A DNA stretch of 64,000 nt from Metabacillus litoralis (GCF_020524045.1 NZ_JAIVKL010000001.1:558001-622000); one strand, 5' to 3'. Numbered from the stretch's first letter, positions 37,466 through 46,598 are shown. Notes: generated from the sequence alone by a model not told the origin. Program-made: numbers and translations.

Positions 37466-37934
37466 GATCTTCTTCCTCTTTTCTGTTCCTTTAGTTTTCC
37501 TTTAAGTTGCTTTTCTTTCCACTTCTGCGCAGATCAACACCAGGAATTGTAGATATTCGTAAAATACATAAACAACTGTTTTTTTAAGTCTTTTTTGTAA
37601 AATGGTTGTTTTTGTTTTAGTAACACATGAAAGGAAAAAAATGATGTTGAAGGAAAATTTGTGAGTTTCCTGCGAGAAAGGTGTAGTGAAAACTGCTTTT
37701 AGAAAAGAGCTTAGGAAAAATATACCTATCCATTAGATATGTGTTTATTTAGTCATATTTTACTACTTATTCAACTAAATGAAAATAACTTATTTTATAT
37801 TCGTAATTTTCAGAACCCAATTAAATTAAGAGTAAATTCAATTAAAGTCTTTAATTTTACTTTTTTAATGTAATTTATAGATGAAAAAAACACATCTCTC
37901 ATGACGAGGAATGTGCATAAAACATGATATCCTT
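37466..37934. other. Gap upstream of the chemoreceptor gene
   Basis: About 470 AT-rich bases. No sigma-D consensus was found before the chemoreceptor. GAGTTTCCTGCGAGAAAGGTG near 37660 may be a remnant of a degraded repeat. A terminator occupies the right end. Confidence 0.4.
37885..37920 (-). terminator. Terminator of the amtB-DUF294-exonuclease unit
   Basis: On the minus strand CACATTCCTC pairs imperfectly with GAGAGATGTG, followed by a T-run, 15 bases past the exonuclease stop. Confidence 0.65.
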
Positions 37935-38639
37935 TCAACCTTTAGCGATTTCTTCATAAAGATCTTTTAAAGATTCACAACCGAGTTTTTTTAATTTCTT
38001 TACATATACTCTCCATAATTCTGCAGTTAACTTAGCGTCATACAACGCATGATGTCTTCCGAATATTGGAATATTATTATGTTCACAGCACTCATCAAGA
38101 GTAACAAGCTTACCGTTAGGTTCTGCCATACGATATAAAAAAGACATATCTACAAGTCTATGTTTAAAAGGTGCACGATAAAGTTTCCATGAAGCGTGTT
38201 GAAGAAAATTCTTTTCATGGTTAGCATGATGTGCAACAAGAGTAAAATCTTCAACAAACCGAAAAAATTGAAATAAGACTTCTGATAGAGGTGGAGCATC
38301 CTTTAAGTCCTCATTTGTCAAACCTGTCAACGTTGTTATTTCATCTTTTAGTGGTTTGTCATATTTAACTAACGAATAGAAACTTTCTTGTTCTTTAATC
38401 ACTTCACCTTTTACTTTAATTGCACCAATAGATATGATTTGATCACCTTGGTCTGGATAAAAGCCCGTTGTCTCAATATCAAAAACAATGACATTCAACT
38501 CCGAAAGTGGGATATTTAATGTTTCTTCAACACGCATCTCTCTTTGTAATTGCCTTAAATAGGCCACTTGTTGCTGACTTTGTCCACCCTGTGAAGCACC
38601 TAATTTACCTCTCATAAAGAAAAATGGATCTAACGTCAT
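37935..38639 (-). CDS. DEDDh 3'-5' exonuclease (DnaQ/PolC-epsilon type)
   Basis: A 234-aa protein with ExoI motif VFDIETTGFYP, ExoII region VAHHANHEKNFL and ExoIII HHALYDAKLTAELW, the four acidic residues and His of the DEDDh family. A basic N-terminal extension of about 50 residues precedes the domain. ATG 38639 overlaps the stop of the upstream DUF294 gene (ATGA), so the two are translationally coupled. DUF294-DnaQ pairs recur in bacteria, suggesting nucleotide-based signalling or RNA/DNA processing rather than replication proofreading; the substrate is unknown. Confidence 0.85.
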   Translation of the reverse strand: MTLDPFFFMRGKLGASQGGQSQQQVAYLRQLQREMRVEETLNIPLSELNVIVFDIETTGFYPDQGDQIISIGAIKVKGEVIKEQESFYSLVKYDKPLKDEITTLTGLTNEDLKDAPPLSEVLFQFFRFVEDFTLVAHHANHEKNFLQHASWKLYRAPFKHRLVDMSFLYRMAEPNGKLVTLDECCEHNNIPIFGRHHALYDAKLTAELWRVYVKKLKKLGCESLKDLYEEIAKG

Positions 38640-39625
38640 TGAAAACACCCTTTATCGATTATCCGTTGAACGAATTGATGTAATTTTTTCCCATCTTTTA
38701 AAATATCTTTTACTTCACGTTTTTCTTGTTTTGTTAATTGTTTCACATTCAGATAATGTACATCATCATATGCTTGTGCATTTGAATATAATAATGTTCT
38801 ATATTTAAGTAGCTTTTCAAAGTTATGTTTATAATGTATAAGTTCGCGATAACAAGTGTTCATGGTAGAAAGACAATCTATTCGTTCCAACGAAGAAGTT
38901 TCTACTACACCTTCTTTAATCGCTAAAAGTCGAATTGCATTAACATATGGTAAAAATGCTGTCTTTTTTAGATCGATACATCCCTCATATTGTCCGAAAG
39001 GCTCTACATAGATTTGTCCAAGTGGACCTACAGAATTTTTTATATGTTGAATATTATCCATAAAACGCTGAATTAATTTTTTATGTTCATTTAAATAATT
39101 CAAAATGACATTTTTTAACTTTATGATTAAATCGCTTGCTCCAACTAGACTTCTTGAATCATAAAATATTTGCAAATACCGGATTGATTCCCAACTTTTA
39201 TTATCCATCCAGTTTATCAACTGTTTTTTCCAATCAGTTAATGATTTGCACCACAATGGATTGGAGCTCATGACCTTTCCTTCACAATAAGGATAACCAA
39301 TTTCATGAAGCCCTTTTGAAAGCTCTTTTCCAAGTTTTTCGAAATAATTGTGTGCAATCTCAGAATGCTCCTCATATACAAGTCCATGATCTTGATCACT
39401 TATTAATCCTTGTTCATTTCGACCTCCACTTCCCGTTACGAACCATGTATAGTTACAGGGAGGGTTACCAACCTCTTTTTCAAGGTGAAAGAGTGCTAGC
39501 TTGCTAGCACTCCTCATCATTTGATCATGAAATTCATTTAATTTCTCGGGATCTAATTCATATTGATGGATATGGTTATCTTTGTATATTTTTATAGATT
39601 CATAAGAATTAAATTCACTCTGCAT
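38636..39625 (-). CDS. DUF294 nucleotidyltransferase-like signalling protein
   Basis: About 329 aa. The central motif GSGGRNEQGLISDQDHG is the GlnD-like nucleotidyltransferase site (G-S-G-G-R with a D-x-D pair). The C-terminal half is an alpha-helical DUF294-associated domain. Unlike many relatives it lacks CBS and cyclic-nucleotide-binding domains at the N terminus. The open frame continues upstream into amtB to 39745; ATG 39625 is chosen because GAGGAAGTGG precedes it and it avoids overlap with amtB. Cotranscription with the ammonium transporter suggests a role in nitrogen signalling (inference). Confidence 0.82.
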   Translation of the reverse strand: MQSEFNSYESIKIYKDNHIHQYELDPEKLNEFHDQMMRSASKLALFHLEKEVGNPPCNYTWFVTGSGGRNEQGLISDQDHGLVYEEHSEIAHNYFEKLGKELSKGLHEIGYPYCEGKVMSSNPLWCKSLTDWKKQLINWMDNKSWESIRYLQIFYDSRSLVGASDLIIKLKNVILNYLNEHKKLIQRFMDNIQHIKNSVGPLGQIYVEPFGQYEGCIDLKKTAFLPYVNAIRLLAIKEGVVETSSLERIDCLSTMNTCYRELIHYKHNFEKLLKYRTLLYSNAQAYDDVHYLNVKQLTKQEKREVKDILKDGKKLHQFVQRIIDKGCFQ

Positions 39626-39680
39626 GAAAGCCACTTCCTCACATTTTGTCAGAATGAGTTTACTAGACCATGCATTTTGA

Positions 39681-40949
39681 TTATGAGCTAACATTCTGGT
39701 TCTTAGCTTCAAATACTTCTGGATAGCCATAGCTACCATGTTCACTCATATCTAAGCCCATTACTTCCTCTTCTTCTGTTACACGAAGTCCATTCATTAC
39801 CTTTTTCGCAACAGCAAGGATAACAAATGATACAACAAATGCGTAAAGTCCTGATACTGCTACTCCCATAAATTGTACTCCTAATTGGTCAAATCCACCA
39901 CCATAAAATAGTCCAGGTTTACCAACTGTTGCAAGTTCTGGTGTTGCAAAGAAGCCTGTAGATAAAGTTCCCCATATACCCGCTACACCATGTACAGATA
40001 AAGCAAAGATTGGATCGTCAATTTTACGTTTTTCGAAGAATCTTGCACTATAGAATACAAGAATCCCTGCGATAAAGCCAATAACAACGGCTGCCCATGT
40101 ATCAACAAATGCACAAGATGCCGTAATTGCTACAAGTCCTGCTAAAGCACCGTTTAACATTGTTGGAATATCAGACTTACCGAGTACCATCCAAGAAATA
40201 ATAAGTGCGGCTACTGCTCCTGCTCCTGCTGCTAAGTTTGTGTTTAAAGCAACAAATCCGAAGAAACCATCATCAACTGCTACCGTACTACCAGCATTAA
40301 ATCCAAACCAACCAACCCATAAAATTAAAACACCTAAAGCTGTAAACACTTGGTTATGACCTTGAATACTGTTAGCTGAGCCATCTTTATTATATTTTCC
40401 AATACGTGGTTTTAGAAGAATCGTTGCAGCAAATGCCGCCATTGCTCCTGTTAAATGAACGACCGTTGAGCCAGCGAAATCTTGCTTACCATGTTCCGCT
40501 AACCATCCACCACCCCAAATCCAATGAGCGATTACTGGATAAATAAGAGCTGAGAATAATACCGTAAAGACTAGATACACCGAAAGTTTAGCACGTTCTG
40601 CAAATCCACCTAAAGCGATTGTGATAGCAATTCCTGCAAATGCACATTGGAACACGAAGAATACTGCTGTTGAAAAACTAGCTCCTTCTGCTTGTGCTCC
40701 TGAGTAAAAGAAATCTGTTAACCCAACGAAAAAGTTACCATTTCCTCCAAAAGTAAAGGCATATCCTACTGCCCAATAAACTAACGACGCAAGACCAACT
40801 GTGAAAATCGTTTTACCAGCAATATGACCAGCATTTTTCATTCTAGTTGAACCAGCTTCAAGTAAAATAAATCCACCTAACATAAAAATAACTAAGATTG
40901 CACTTAACATGATCCAGACACTGTTCATTAAAAATAAAGTATCTTCCAT
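39681..40949 (-). CDS. amtB: Ammonium transporter AmtB/NrgA
   Basis: A 422-aa integral membrane protein of the Amt/Rh family with eleven predicted helices. Family signatures include FxFQCAFAGIAITIALGG near residue 105, the AmtB His pair regions (VVHLTGAMAAF and SVHGVAGIWGT) and FGGNGNFF. It takes up ammonium when nitrogen is scarce. In B. subtilis it is paired with glnK (nrgB). Here no glnK follows; instead DUF294 and exonuclease genes do. A perfect TnrA-type site and a sigma-A promoter lie upstream. Confidence 0.94.
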   Translation of the reverse strand: MEDTLFLMNSVWIMLSAILVIFMLGGFILLEAGSTRMKNAGHIAGKTIFTVGLASLVYWAVGYAFTFGGNGNFFVGLTDFFYSGAQAEGASFSTAVFFVFQCAFAGIAITIALGGFAERAKLSVYLVFTVLFSALIYPVIAHWIWGGGWLAEHGKQDFAGSTVVHLTGAMAAFAATILLKPRIGKYNKDGSANSIQGHNQVFTALGVLILWVGWFGFNAGSTVAVDDGFFGFVALNTNLAAGAGAVAALIISWMVLGKSDIPTMLNGALAGLVAITASCAFVDTWAAVVIGFIAGILVFYSARFFEKRKIDDPIFALSVHGVAGIWGTLSTGFFATPELATVGKPGLFYGGGFDQLGVQFMGVAVSGLYAFVVSFVILAVAKKVMNGLRVTEEEEVMGLDMSEHGSYGYPEVFEAKNQNVSS

Positions 40950-41017
40950 TATATTTCCCCCTTGTAAGTTATATGACTTTAGATGTCAGAAAACATAACA
41001 TCTTGTTCTTAAGTACT

Positions 41018-41045
41018 ATTCTATACGAATTTTCAAAAGTGTCAA
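41018..41045 (-). promoter_or_regulatory. Sigma-A promoter of amtB
   Basis: On the minus strand TTGACA (41040-41045), 16 bases, TAGAAT (41018-41023). It lies about 70-95 bases before the amtB start. Confidence 0.6.
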
Positions 41046-41074
41046 CCCGTTTTTGTAAGTTTCTGATAATTCTA

Positions 41075-41091
41075 TGTTAGATTTTCTTACA
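41075..41091. promoter_or_regulatory. TnrA/GlnR-type operator upstream of amtB
   Basis: TGTTAGATTTTCTTACA fits the consensus TGTNANAWWWTMTNACA at every defined position. It lies about 30 bases upstream of the -35 element, as expected for activation by TnrA during nitrogen limitation. Confidence 0.85.
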
Positions 41092-41187
41092 TGCCGTTCA
41101 AAAACAAAGGGTTAAAGCTAACTTTATCTTTCGAATTAACAAAGAAATCGTTGTTTCTCTTATAAATTTCATTTAAAATGCAAATAA

Positions 41188-41228
41188 AAAAGCCGACTTA
41201 ATCAATTAAAGCAGATAAAGTCGACTTC
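41188..41228 (-). terminator. Terminator of the BCCT transporter gene
   Basis: On the minus strand AAGTCGACTT pairs with AAGTCGGCTT (one G-T pair), followed by a T-run, about 50 bases past the stop. Confidence 0.75.
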
Positions 41229-41280
41229 TTTGACACCATTGTTAATTCCTCTAAACTAATATATCTGAGGCTTTTGTGAA

Positions 41281-42783
41281 CTAATTAGAAGTTTTCATTT
41301 TGAGCTTTTTATGTTTTACTTCTTCATTGAAGTCTTTTAAAATCGAAAAAGACATAGCTATTAAAACAAAGGTTAATGGAAAAGCACTAACAATAATCGC
41401 TGTTTGCATAGCATTAAGCCCACCTGAGAGCATTAACACTACCGCTGAGGCACTTAAAAAGAAGCCCCATATAACCTTAACGATTTGTGGAGGATTTAAA
41501 CTCCCGCGAGCAGTTTGCATACCTAAAACAAATGTAGCAGAATCAGCAGAAGTCACAAAGAATGTTGTAATTAACATTAGTGTAACGATAATCAATAAGC
41601 CTGTTAGAGGCAATTGTTGATATACAAAGAAAAGAACCGTTTCTAAGCTTTGTTCACTTACATTTAATCCTTCAAAATATTCAAAGTAAATACCCGTCCC
41701 GCCAAATACCGCAAACCAAAACGCACATACGAGTGTTGGAATTACTAATACAGCTACCATAAATTCCCTGACAGTTCTTCCTTTTGAGACACGAGCAATA
41801 AAGGTTCCAACAAAAGGAGCCCACGCTATCCACCAAGCCCAATAAAAAATCGTCCAGCCTTGAATCCACGATGCATTCGTTTCATCAAAAGGAGCAAGTC
41901 TTAATCCCATACTAGGTAAATTTTGAACATAGCTACCAAGTGTTGTTGTAAATAAATCTAAAAGAAAACCAGTTGGTCCGATGAATAAAAATACAATTAA
42001 CAACACAACTGCTAAAACCATATTTGCATTACTTAAATACTTAATACCTTTTTGAATACCCGTACTTGCTGAAATAATAAATAAAACTGTGACAACAGAA
42101 ATAATTATAAGCTGAACACTAAAATTATTTGGGATGTTAGAAATATAGCTAAGACCACTATTGATTTGGGCTGCACCTAAACCTAATGAAGCTGCAACAC
42201 CAAAAATCGTTGCAAAAACAGCAACAACGTCTACTACAGTTCCAATCGCTCCAGTTGATCTCGCTCCTAATAAAGGCGTTAAGGTAATACTCATTAACCC
42301 AGGTTGCTTTTTTCTAAACTTATAATACGCTAAAACAAGAGCTATTACTGCATAGATCGCCCAAGCATGAAACCCCCAATGTAAATATGTATATCTCAAG
42401 GCAACTTTTGCAGCTTCTCCAGTTCCACCTTCTCCTATAGGTGGATTCGCGAAATGCGAAACAGGCTCTGAAACTCCAAAAAATAATAAACCAATTCCCA
42501 TTCCAGCACTAAAAAGCATCGCAAACCATGTTGACCTTTTAAACTCCGGTTCATCATCATCTGCTCCTAACTTTATCTTTCCGTATTTACTAAAGATAAG
42601 AAAAATAGCAAAAAGTAAAAAAAACGTAGCTGCTAATTGATAAAACCATCCAAAATTACTTAAAAAGAATATTTTTGTTGTATCCATAATTGTTCCTAAA
42701 CGATCAGGTGCAATGACACCCCATGCAACAAATAGAGTTGCAATGACAATAGAAATCCAGAAAACCTTTGAAACTTTATTCAT
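41281..42783 (-). CDS. BCCT-family betaine/choline/carnitine transporter (OpuD-like)
   Basis: A 500-aa secondary transporter with twelve predicted helices. The signature WTIFYWAWWIAWAPFVGTFIARVSKGRT (helix 8 region) and the GxGIG motif GMGIGLLFFGVSEP are visible. It imports glycine betaine or related quaternary amines with sodium for osmoprotection. The frame opens at 42840, but AAGGAGAAAGG precedes ATG 42783. Monocistronic. Glycine betaine is the best guess; carnitine or ectoine are possible. Confidence 0.9.
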   Translation of the reverse strand: MNKVSKVFWISIVIATLFVAWGVIAPDRLGTIMDTTKIFFLSNFGWFYQLAATFFLLFAIFLIFSKYGKIKLGADDDEPEFKRSTWFAMLFSAGMGIGLLFFGVSEPVSHFANPPIGEGGTGEAAKVALRYTYLHWGFHAWAIYAVIALVLAYYKFRKKQPGLMSITLTPLLGARSTGAIGTVVDVVAVFATIFGVAASLGLGAAQINSGLSYISNIPNNFSVQLIIISVVTVLFIISASTGIQKGIKYLSNANMVLAVVLLIVFLFIGPTGFLLDLFTTTLGSYVQNLPSMGLRLAPFDETNASWIQGWTIFYWAWWIAWAPFVGTFIARVSKGRTVREFMVAVLVIPTLVCAFWFAVFGGTGIYFEYFEGLNVSEQSLETVLFFVYQQLPLTGLLIIVTLMLITTFFVTSADSATFVLGMQTARGSLNPPQIVKVIWGFFLSASAVVLMLSGGLNAMQTAIIVSAFPLTFVLIAMSFSILKDFNEEVKHKKLKMKTSN

Positions 42784-42915
42784 AAACCTTTCTCCTTCAA
42801 TCATATTCACGGTTTTGAAACCATTTACGCCTTTAATCACACTTGAAATTAGTGTGCCGAAGGATGGTTAAATTTATGCAATATACAGACTTAACTTCAA
42901 TTTGTATTAACGAAA

Positions 42916-43404
42916 CTATTTGAAGTAAACCACCTTTGCATTTATTTCATTATCTATCGTAAGAATTCCAAATGAGAAGTATTGTTGTTTTCTTTTATCA
43001 GTTGCGGAACCAGGATTAAATAAGAGTACATCATTTATGTATTTAATACTCGGAATATGCGAATGACCAAAAAGAATACAATTTACAGAATCCTCCTTAA
43101 AGGCAAAAATCTCTCTCTTTTCAGTTGTTTGTGACTTACCGTGACCATGAACAACCCCAATTCTCTTGTTTTTTATTGTTAGAATCTTTTTAAATGGTAG
43201 TACTTCTAACAAATCTGAACTGTCTACATTACCATATACTCCTTCAACTTGACCGAGATTCTTTAACTCATTATAAACATCAATCGTTTGCCAATCTCCT
43301 ACATGAATTATTAAATCAGAGTTTTTGCATTCTTCTCTAACAATAGTCGGTATTTCTTTTCCTCTTTTAGGAATATGTGTATCACCAATTACAATTATTT
43401 TCAT
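42916..43404 (-). CDS. YfcE/MJ0936-type metallophosphoesterase
   Basis: A 162-aa calcineurin-like phosphoesterase. Metal motifs appear in order: GDTHIPKRG, HVGDW, YGNVDSSD, VVHGHG and FGHSHIP; the loop FNPGSATDKR closes the site. Family members hydrolyse phosphodiesters in vitro; cellular substrates are unclear. The upstream in-frame stretch to 43485 is rejected because GGAAGG precedes ATG 43404, where the domain begins. Monocistronic. Confidence 0.88.
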   Translation of the reverse strand: MKIIVIGDTHIPKRGKEIPTIVREECKNSDLIIHVGDWQTIDVYNELKNLGQVEGVYGNVDSSDLLEVLPFKKILTIKNKRIGVVHGHGKSQTTEKREIFAFKEDSVNCILFGHSHIPSIKYINDVLLFNPGSATDKRKQQYFSFGILTIDNEINAKVVYFK

Positions 43405-43662
43405 AAAAACCTTCCTTATATTTGGTTTATAGTCCATAACAAGATATAATATGTATGCTCGACAAATACATATCCATATAATCAACTTATGTATGTTAAT
43501 TTCCTAAACATTGGGGTTTTTCACAATGGAGTGGATGATCACACTCTAGGTTTCCCGAGCATTAAGACTGGTAACCTAACTAAAGATAAACAATATCTTT
43601 TATACTCCTAATATTAAAAAGAAAGTCATGAAAAAAAGCATGAAAGAAAAGAGGAATGTATC

Positions 43663-43950
43663 ATGAATGTTATTGAATCCAAAATTGAGAAATTACAAGA
43701 TCCATTCGGTATTTTAACTGGTGACCGATACGAAATCTTCTTAACTCTAGATTTAGATGAAGATGATGAATTATTTAGCGAGAACGGAGTTGTACTAAAA
43801 CTAATATATGTTATTGACGAGAACCAATCAAAAATAGTTCAATATGACTTTACTGAAAAAATCACTGATCAATATTTAGATTTCGCTCTTGAAGAAGATG
43901 AAGAAATTGAAATTAAACAATTCTGTCAGCAACTAGTTGACAGGTATTAA
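43663..43950 (+). CDS. Conserved hypothetical acidic protein (DUF6509-like)
   Basis: A 95-aa acidic protein: LQDPFGILTGDRYEIFLTLD, a DEDDELFSENG loop, and an acidic helix FALEEDEEIEIKQFCQQL. The opening LQDPFGILTGDRYE is what I associate with the Bacillus family DUF6509; this is recollection, not a search. ATG with AGAGGAATG upstream. No membrane segment. It stands alone before a long gap with repeats. Function unknown. Confidence 0.65.
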   Translation: MNVIESKIEKLQDPFGILTGDRYEIFLTLDLDEDDELFSENGVVLKLIYVIDENQSKIVQYDFTEKITDQYLDFALEEDEEIEIKQFCQQLVDRY

Positions 43951-44091
43951 GAACATCATTCATTTCCATCAATACCAAGCAATTACCCATTACAACAGCA
44001 GTTATAAATAAAATAATTCTTGTTCATTACATCATATCCCAAGAATAACAACTACGAAGATACAGTAATTCTGCCTGTAATGTAGACTAAC

Positions 44092-44275
44092 TTAATGTTG
44101 ATTTTTAGCACTTTGTTGATTGGAAGTGAATATATAAGACTCCCGCTTAGAGAAGTGTGTCAAAGAGAGATCCCACAGTCGCAAAGCTTACGAGGAGGGG
44201 ATAAAGGTACTTCCCCCCCCCCGTGAAAACGAGTGTCTGTAACGGAAATCAACACCTAAGTTTAACAGAGCTATA
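44092..44275 (-). repeat. Degraded intergenic repeat with inverted ends
   Basis: The left end TTAATGTTGATTTTTAGC and right end CTGTAACGGAAATCAACACC are imperfect complements. The interior is GC-richer, with GACTCCCGC, GCGTAAGC-like and a run of nine C residues. This is the fullest copy of the TTTCCGTTACAG family in the window. It occupies part of the 43951-44555 gap. Confidence 0.55.
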
Positions 44276-44282
44276 ATATAAT

Positions 44283-44320
44283 AAAAACCAGAAGCTAATA
44301 AAATCAGCTTCTGGTTTTTT
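44283..44320. terminator. Strong orphan hairpin
   Basis: AAAAACCAGAAGCT pairs perfectly with AGCTTCTGGTTTTT. It lies about 330 bases after the DUF6509-like gene and 235 bases after the MprF-like gene end. Confidence 0.6.
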
Positions 44321-44359
44321 CATAGTAGGTGGTTATCTAAGCGTCGGCTCTTATTATTG

Positions 44360-44522
44360 TGCTGCTTTTCGTAATCTTTGTTGTTTTTAGAATCCCATTG
44401 AAAAAAAACTCTGCATAAGTCTAGTGGCATCTATTCATCTACTGATTGTACCTTGTATACAATAAAACTTGGGTTACAACAGATAAAAGTGTCAATAAGC
44501 AACAATCTTTCAAAAAAGAGCC
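44360..44522 (-). mobile_element. Miniature inverted-repeat element, copy C
   Basis: About 162 bp from GCTGCTTTTCGTAATCTTTG to CAATCTTTCAAAAAAGAGCC, with the internal AGTGGCATCT of the family. Ends are more diverged and no target duplication is clear, so it is an old copy. Confidence 0.6.
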
Positions 44523-44555
44523 GATTATAAAGATCAAATAAATGAACTCTCATTT

Positions 44556-45665
44556 TTAAACAGCTTTTTTATGATTAAATAACTTCCTTACAAAAAACAA
44601 CTTTCTTGCATTAGGTTCCCGTTTTACAATAGTAACTATTTGGAGAATTGAGTATAAAAAAGACACTCTTTTACACGCAAGATATCGAGGACTCCATTCT
44701 GTTGCAAATTTTGCTTTATAATTTCTTAAACCTTTGAAATTATAAAATCTACATCCATTAAGATAAGCATAGCGCGCTACCTTTTCCATTATAGGAGCAT
44801 TTTTCTCTACTCCTACATTTGATAAAGGTGATAAACCAAGACTACATGATGAAAACCCTGCTTGTTTCGCCCAAATAAAAGTAGAAATAAAAACCATATC
44901 CATTGCACCTGCAGGGCTATCTTTTGTATACCTCATAAGATCAATACTAATCGTAGCTTGTTCTTGATAGTCAGAAGGCAGACTCGCAAAAGCAATGAGA
45001 CGTTTATTTGAGTCTCGTAATAAAGATACCGAAAAAAGTGAGATATAGTCCTCTGAAAAAGAACTAACAGAAAAACTTTTTTCCTTTCTTCCATTTAGCC
45101 ATTCATCAGATACTAATCTCAATTCTTTAATTAATTCTGGACTGAATGGTGGTGAAACCACTTCAAAATGATATCCTTCACGATTAAATTTGTTTAGTGT
45201 TGTCCGAAACTTGCCTGATTTTTTACCTTCTATTGTAAATTGATTTAAACACACTTTTGCTTCTTCACCTATTTTGAAAAGCTTATAGCCTTTCTCTTTA
45301 AATGTAGTTAAGAAGCTCTCAGTTATTTGATAAAAAGCTGGAGTTTTCCCTTCATTTCTCGCATAAGCTAAAAATTCATCTAATCCATCTTTTAGTTTTT
45401 CCTCTGAACCAATTGGATCTCCTAATACGAAGAGATTTGTTCCTTTTTGTCTATATGAAAGAAGCACCGATTTATTTTTAGAGACAAATAAATGTTTATC
45501 TTGAAGAAACGTAAGATGTGATAATGTATTACCACCATATCTTTTTAACATCCATAATACAATAGATCCATTAAACGTGTTTTCATTTTCTTGTTTAAAG
45601 AAAAAAGTGATTAAGGCGACTAAAATTAAAATAAATAAAAATAAGAAAATAATTGCTTTCAACAA
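44556..45665 (-). CDS. MprF-like aminoacyl-phospholipid synthase domain protein (DUF2156), single-anchor
   Basis: A 369-aa protein with one N-terminal membrane helix (about 3-23) followed by the DUF2156 C-terminal domain of MprF: LKRYGGNTLSHLTFL, LGDPIGSEE, SVEKNAPIMEK-like GVEKNAPIMEKVARYAY, and FYNFKGLRNYKAKFATEWSPRYLA. MprF attaches lysine or alanine from tRNA to phosphatidylglycerol and flips it with an N-terminal multi-helix flippase; that flippase part is absent here. The start is TTG (45663-45665, or the preceding TTG) after AAGGAGGG. Monocistronic. Confidence 0.82.
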   Translation of the reverse strand: MLKAIIFLFLFILILVALITFFFKQENENTFNGSIVLWMLKRYGGNTLSHLTFLQDKHLFVSKNKSVLLSYRQKGTNLFVLGDPIGSEEKLKDGLDEFLAYARNEGKTPAFYQITESFLTTFKEKGYKLFKIGEEAKVCLNQFTIEGKKSGKFRTTLNKFNREGYHFEVVSPPFSPELIKELRLVSDEWLNGRKEKSFSVSSFSEDYISLFSVSLLRDSNKRLIAFASLPSDYQEQATISIDLMRYTKDSPAGAMDMVFISTFIWAKQAGFSSCSLGLSPLSNVGVEKNAPIMEKVARYAYLNGCRFYNFKGLRNYKAKFATEWSPRYLACKRVSFLYSILQIVTIVKREPNARKLFFVRKLFNHKKAV

Positions 45666-45844
45666 TAATCTAATTCCCTCCTTATTTTCTCTCTATAAAA
45701 GATACCATAATATGCGGATTCAGAGAATAGTTTTTAATTAGTAGATTCAACTAATCAAACCTTTTATATCAATAATTTGAACAAAACAACATCATTTATT
45801 CCTTTCTTAAACTTTTAATCATTGACAAGTTTTAAGAATACTAT

Positions 45845-45873
45845 GGATATTTTTATTTTGCTTGGACATCTTA
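45845..45873 (+). promoter_or_regulatory. Possible sigma-G promoter of sspH
   Basis: GGATA, 17 bases, CATCTTA resembles the forespore sigma-G pattern (GnATR, N17-18, CATnnTA). It lies about 110 bases before the gene, rather far, so confidence is low. Confidence 0.35.
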
Positions 45874-45983
45874 TAAATAGCGTCGTTAAAGCTTATTTGA
45901 TTTTTAGTCATTTAAAATCGCAAGATAATTCCACTTAAAAACGAGCAATTTACAGAGACAAAAAAAAGTAAAGGAGACAAATA

Positions 45984-46166
45984 ATGATGAATGTAAATAG
46001 AGCAAAAGAAATTTCTAGAATGGGAGAAATGGTAAATGTTCAATATGGAGGAGAAGCAATTTACATACAGTCAGTAAACGAGGATCAAGAAACAGCAAGA
46101 ATATTCCCATTAAATAATCCTCAAGCAGAACAAAATGTTTCAGTAGATAGTTTAATGGAAGAATAG
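45984..46166 (+). CDS. sspH: Small acid-soluble spore protein SspH
   Basis: 60 codons; ATG ATG start (45984 or 45987) after AAAGGAG. The sequence NRAKEISRMGEMVNVQYGG, then AIYIQSVNEDQETARIFPL and a C-terminal SLMEE, matches the SspH family (about 59 aa), minor DNA-associated proteins made only in the forespore. It places the organism among endospore formers. Confidence 0.9.
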   Translation: MMNVNRAKEISRMGEMVNVQYGGEAIYIQSVNEDQETARIFPLNNPQAEQNVSVDSLMEE

Positions 46167-46188
46167 AAAACATTACCTAATAATTAAA

Positions 46189-46351
46189 GGCTTTTTTTCT
46201 GAACGATTGTTACTATGTAATCAAGATTTGGAGTGAAAACAGTGTTTGTTCACTATAAGGATACCGTTTTATGAAGAAAAAATGCCACTAGACTTGAGAC
46301 AGTGCTGATTGCTTCGGGTATTTAAAAGAAACAAAGTTTGCGAAAACAGCC
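46189..46351 (+). mobile_element. Miniature inverted-repeat element, copy D
   Basis: 163 bp from GGCTTTTTTTCTGAACGATT to GTTTGCGAAAACAGCC. It is flanked by a perfect 8-bp direct repeat TAATTAAA (46181-46188 and 46352-46359), a clear target-site duplication. It lies between sspH and csp, and its insertion duplicated bases beside the csp terminator. Confidence 0.8.
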
Positions 46352-46358
46352 TAATTAA

Positions 46359-46385
46359 AAAAGGCTGACATGTTGTCAGCCTTTT
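46359..46385 (-). terminator. Terminator of the cold-shock gene
   Basis: AAAAGGCTGAC pairs with GTCAGCCTTTT around five bases. A T-run follows on the minus strand, nine bases past the stop. Confidence 0.85.
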
Positions 46386-46394
46386 GTATGCTTA

Positions 46395-46598
46395 TTATAA
46401 TTTCACAACGTCTTCAGCTTGAGGGCCACGGTTTCCTTCAACAATGTTGAATTCAACTTTTTGACCTTCTTCTAACGTTTTAAATCCGTCACCTGAAATA
46501 GCGCTGAAATGAACAAATACATCGTTTCCTTCTGCAACTTCGATAAATCCGAAACCTTTTTCTGAGTTAAACCATTTTACAGTACCTGTCGTTTTCAT
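46395..46598 (-). CDS. Cold-shock protein (CspA/CspB family)
   Basis: A 67-codon gene for a one-domain RNA/ssDNA-binding protein. RNP1 KGFGFIEV and RNP2 VFVHF are intact, after TGTVKWFN. It acts as an RNA chaperone. Start ATG 46598 follows GGAGG; the frame remains open five codons upstream. A 59-base dyad lies 48 bases upstream (46646-46704), and the long leader is typical of cold-inducible csp genes. cspB, cspC and cspD cannot be told apart here. Confidence 0.92.
   Translation of the reverse strand: MKTTGTVKWFNSEKGFGFIEVAEGNDVFVHFSAISGDGFKTLEEGQKVEFNIVEGNRGPQAEDVVKL

Noticed and set aside
37805-37819. Possible CodY-like box (AATTTTCAGAA)
   Set aside because: Only a partial match and more than 300 bases from the nearest start codon.
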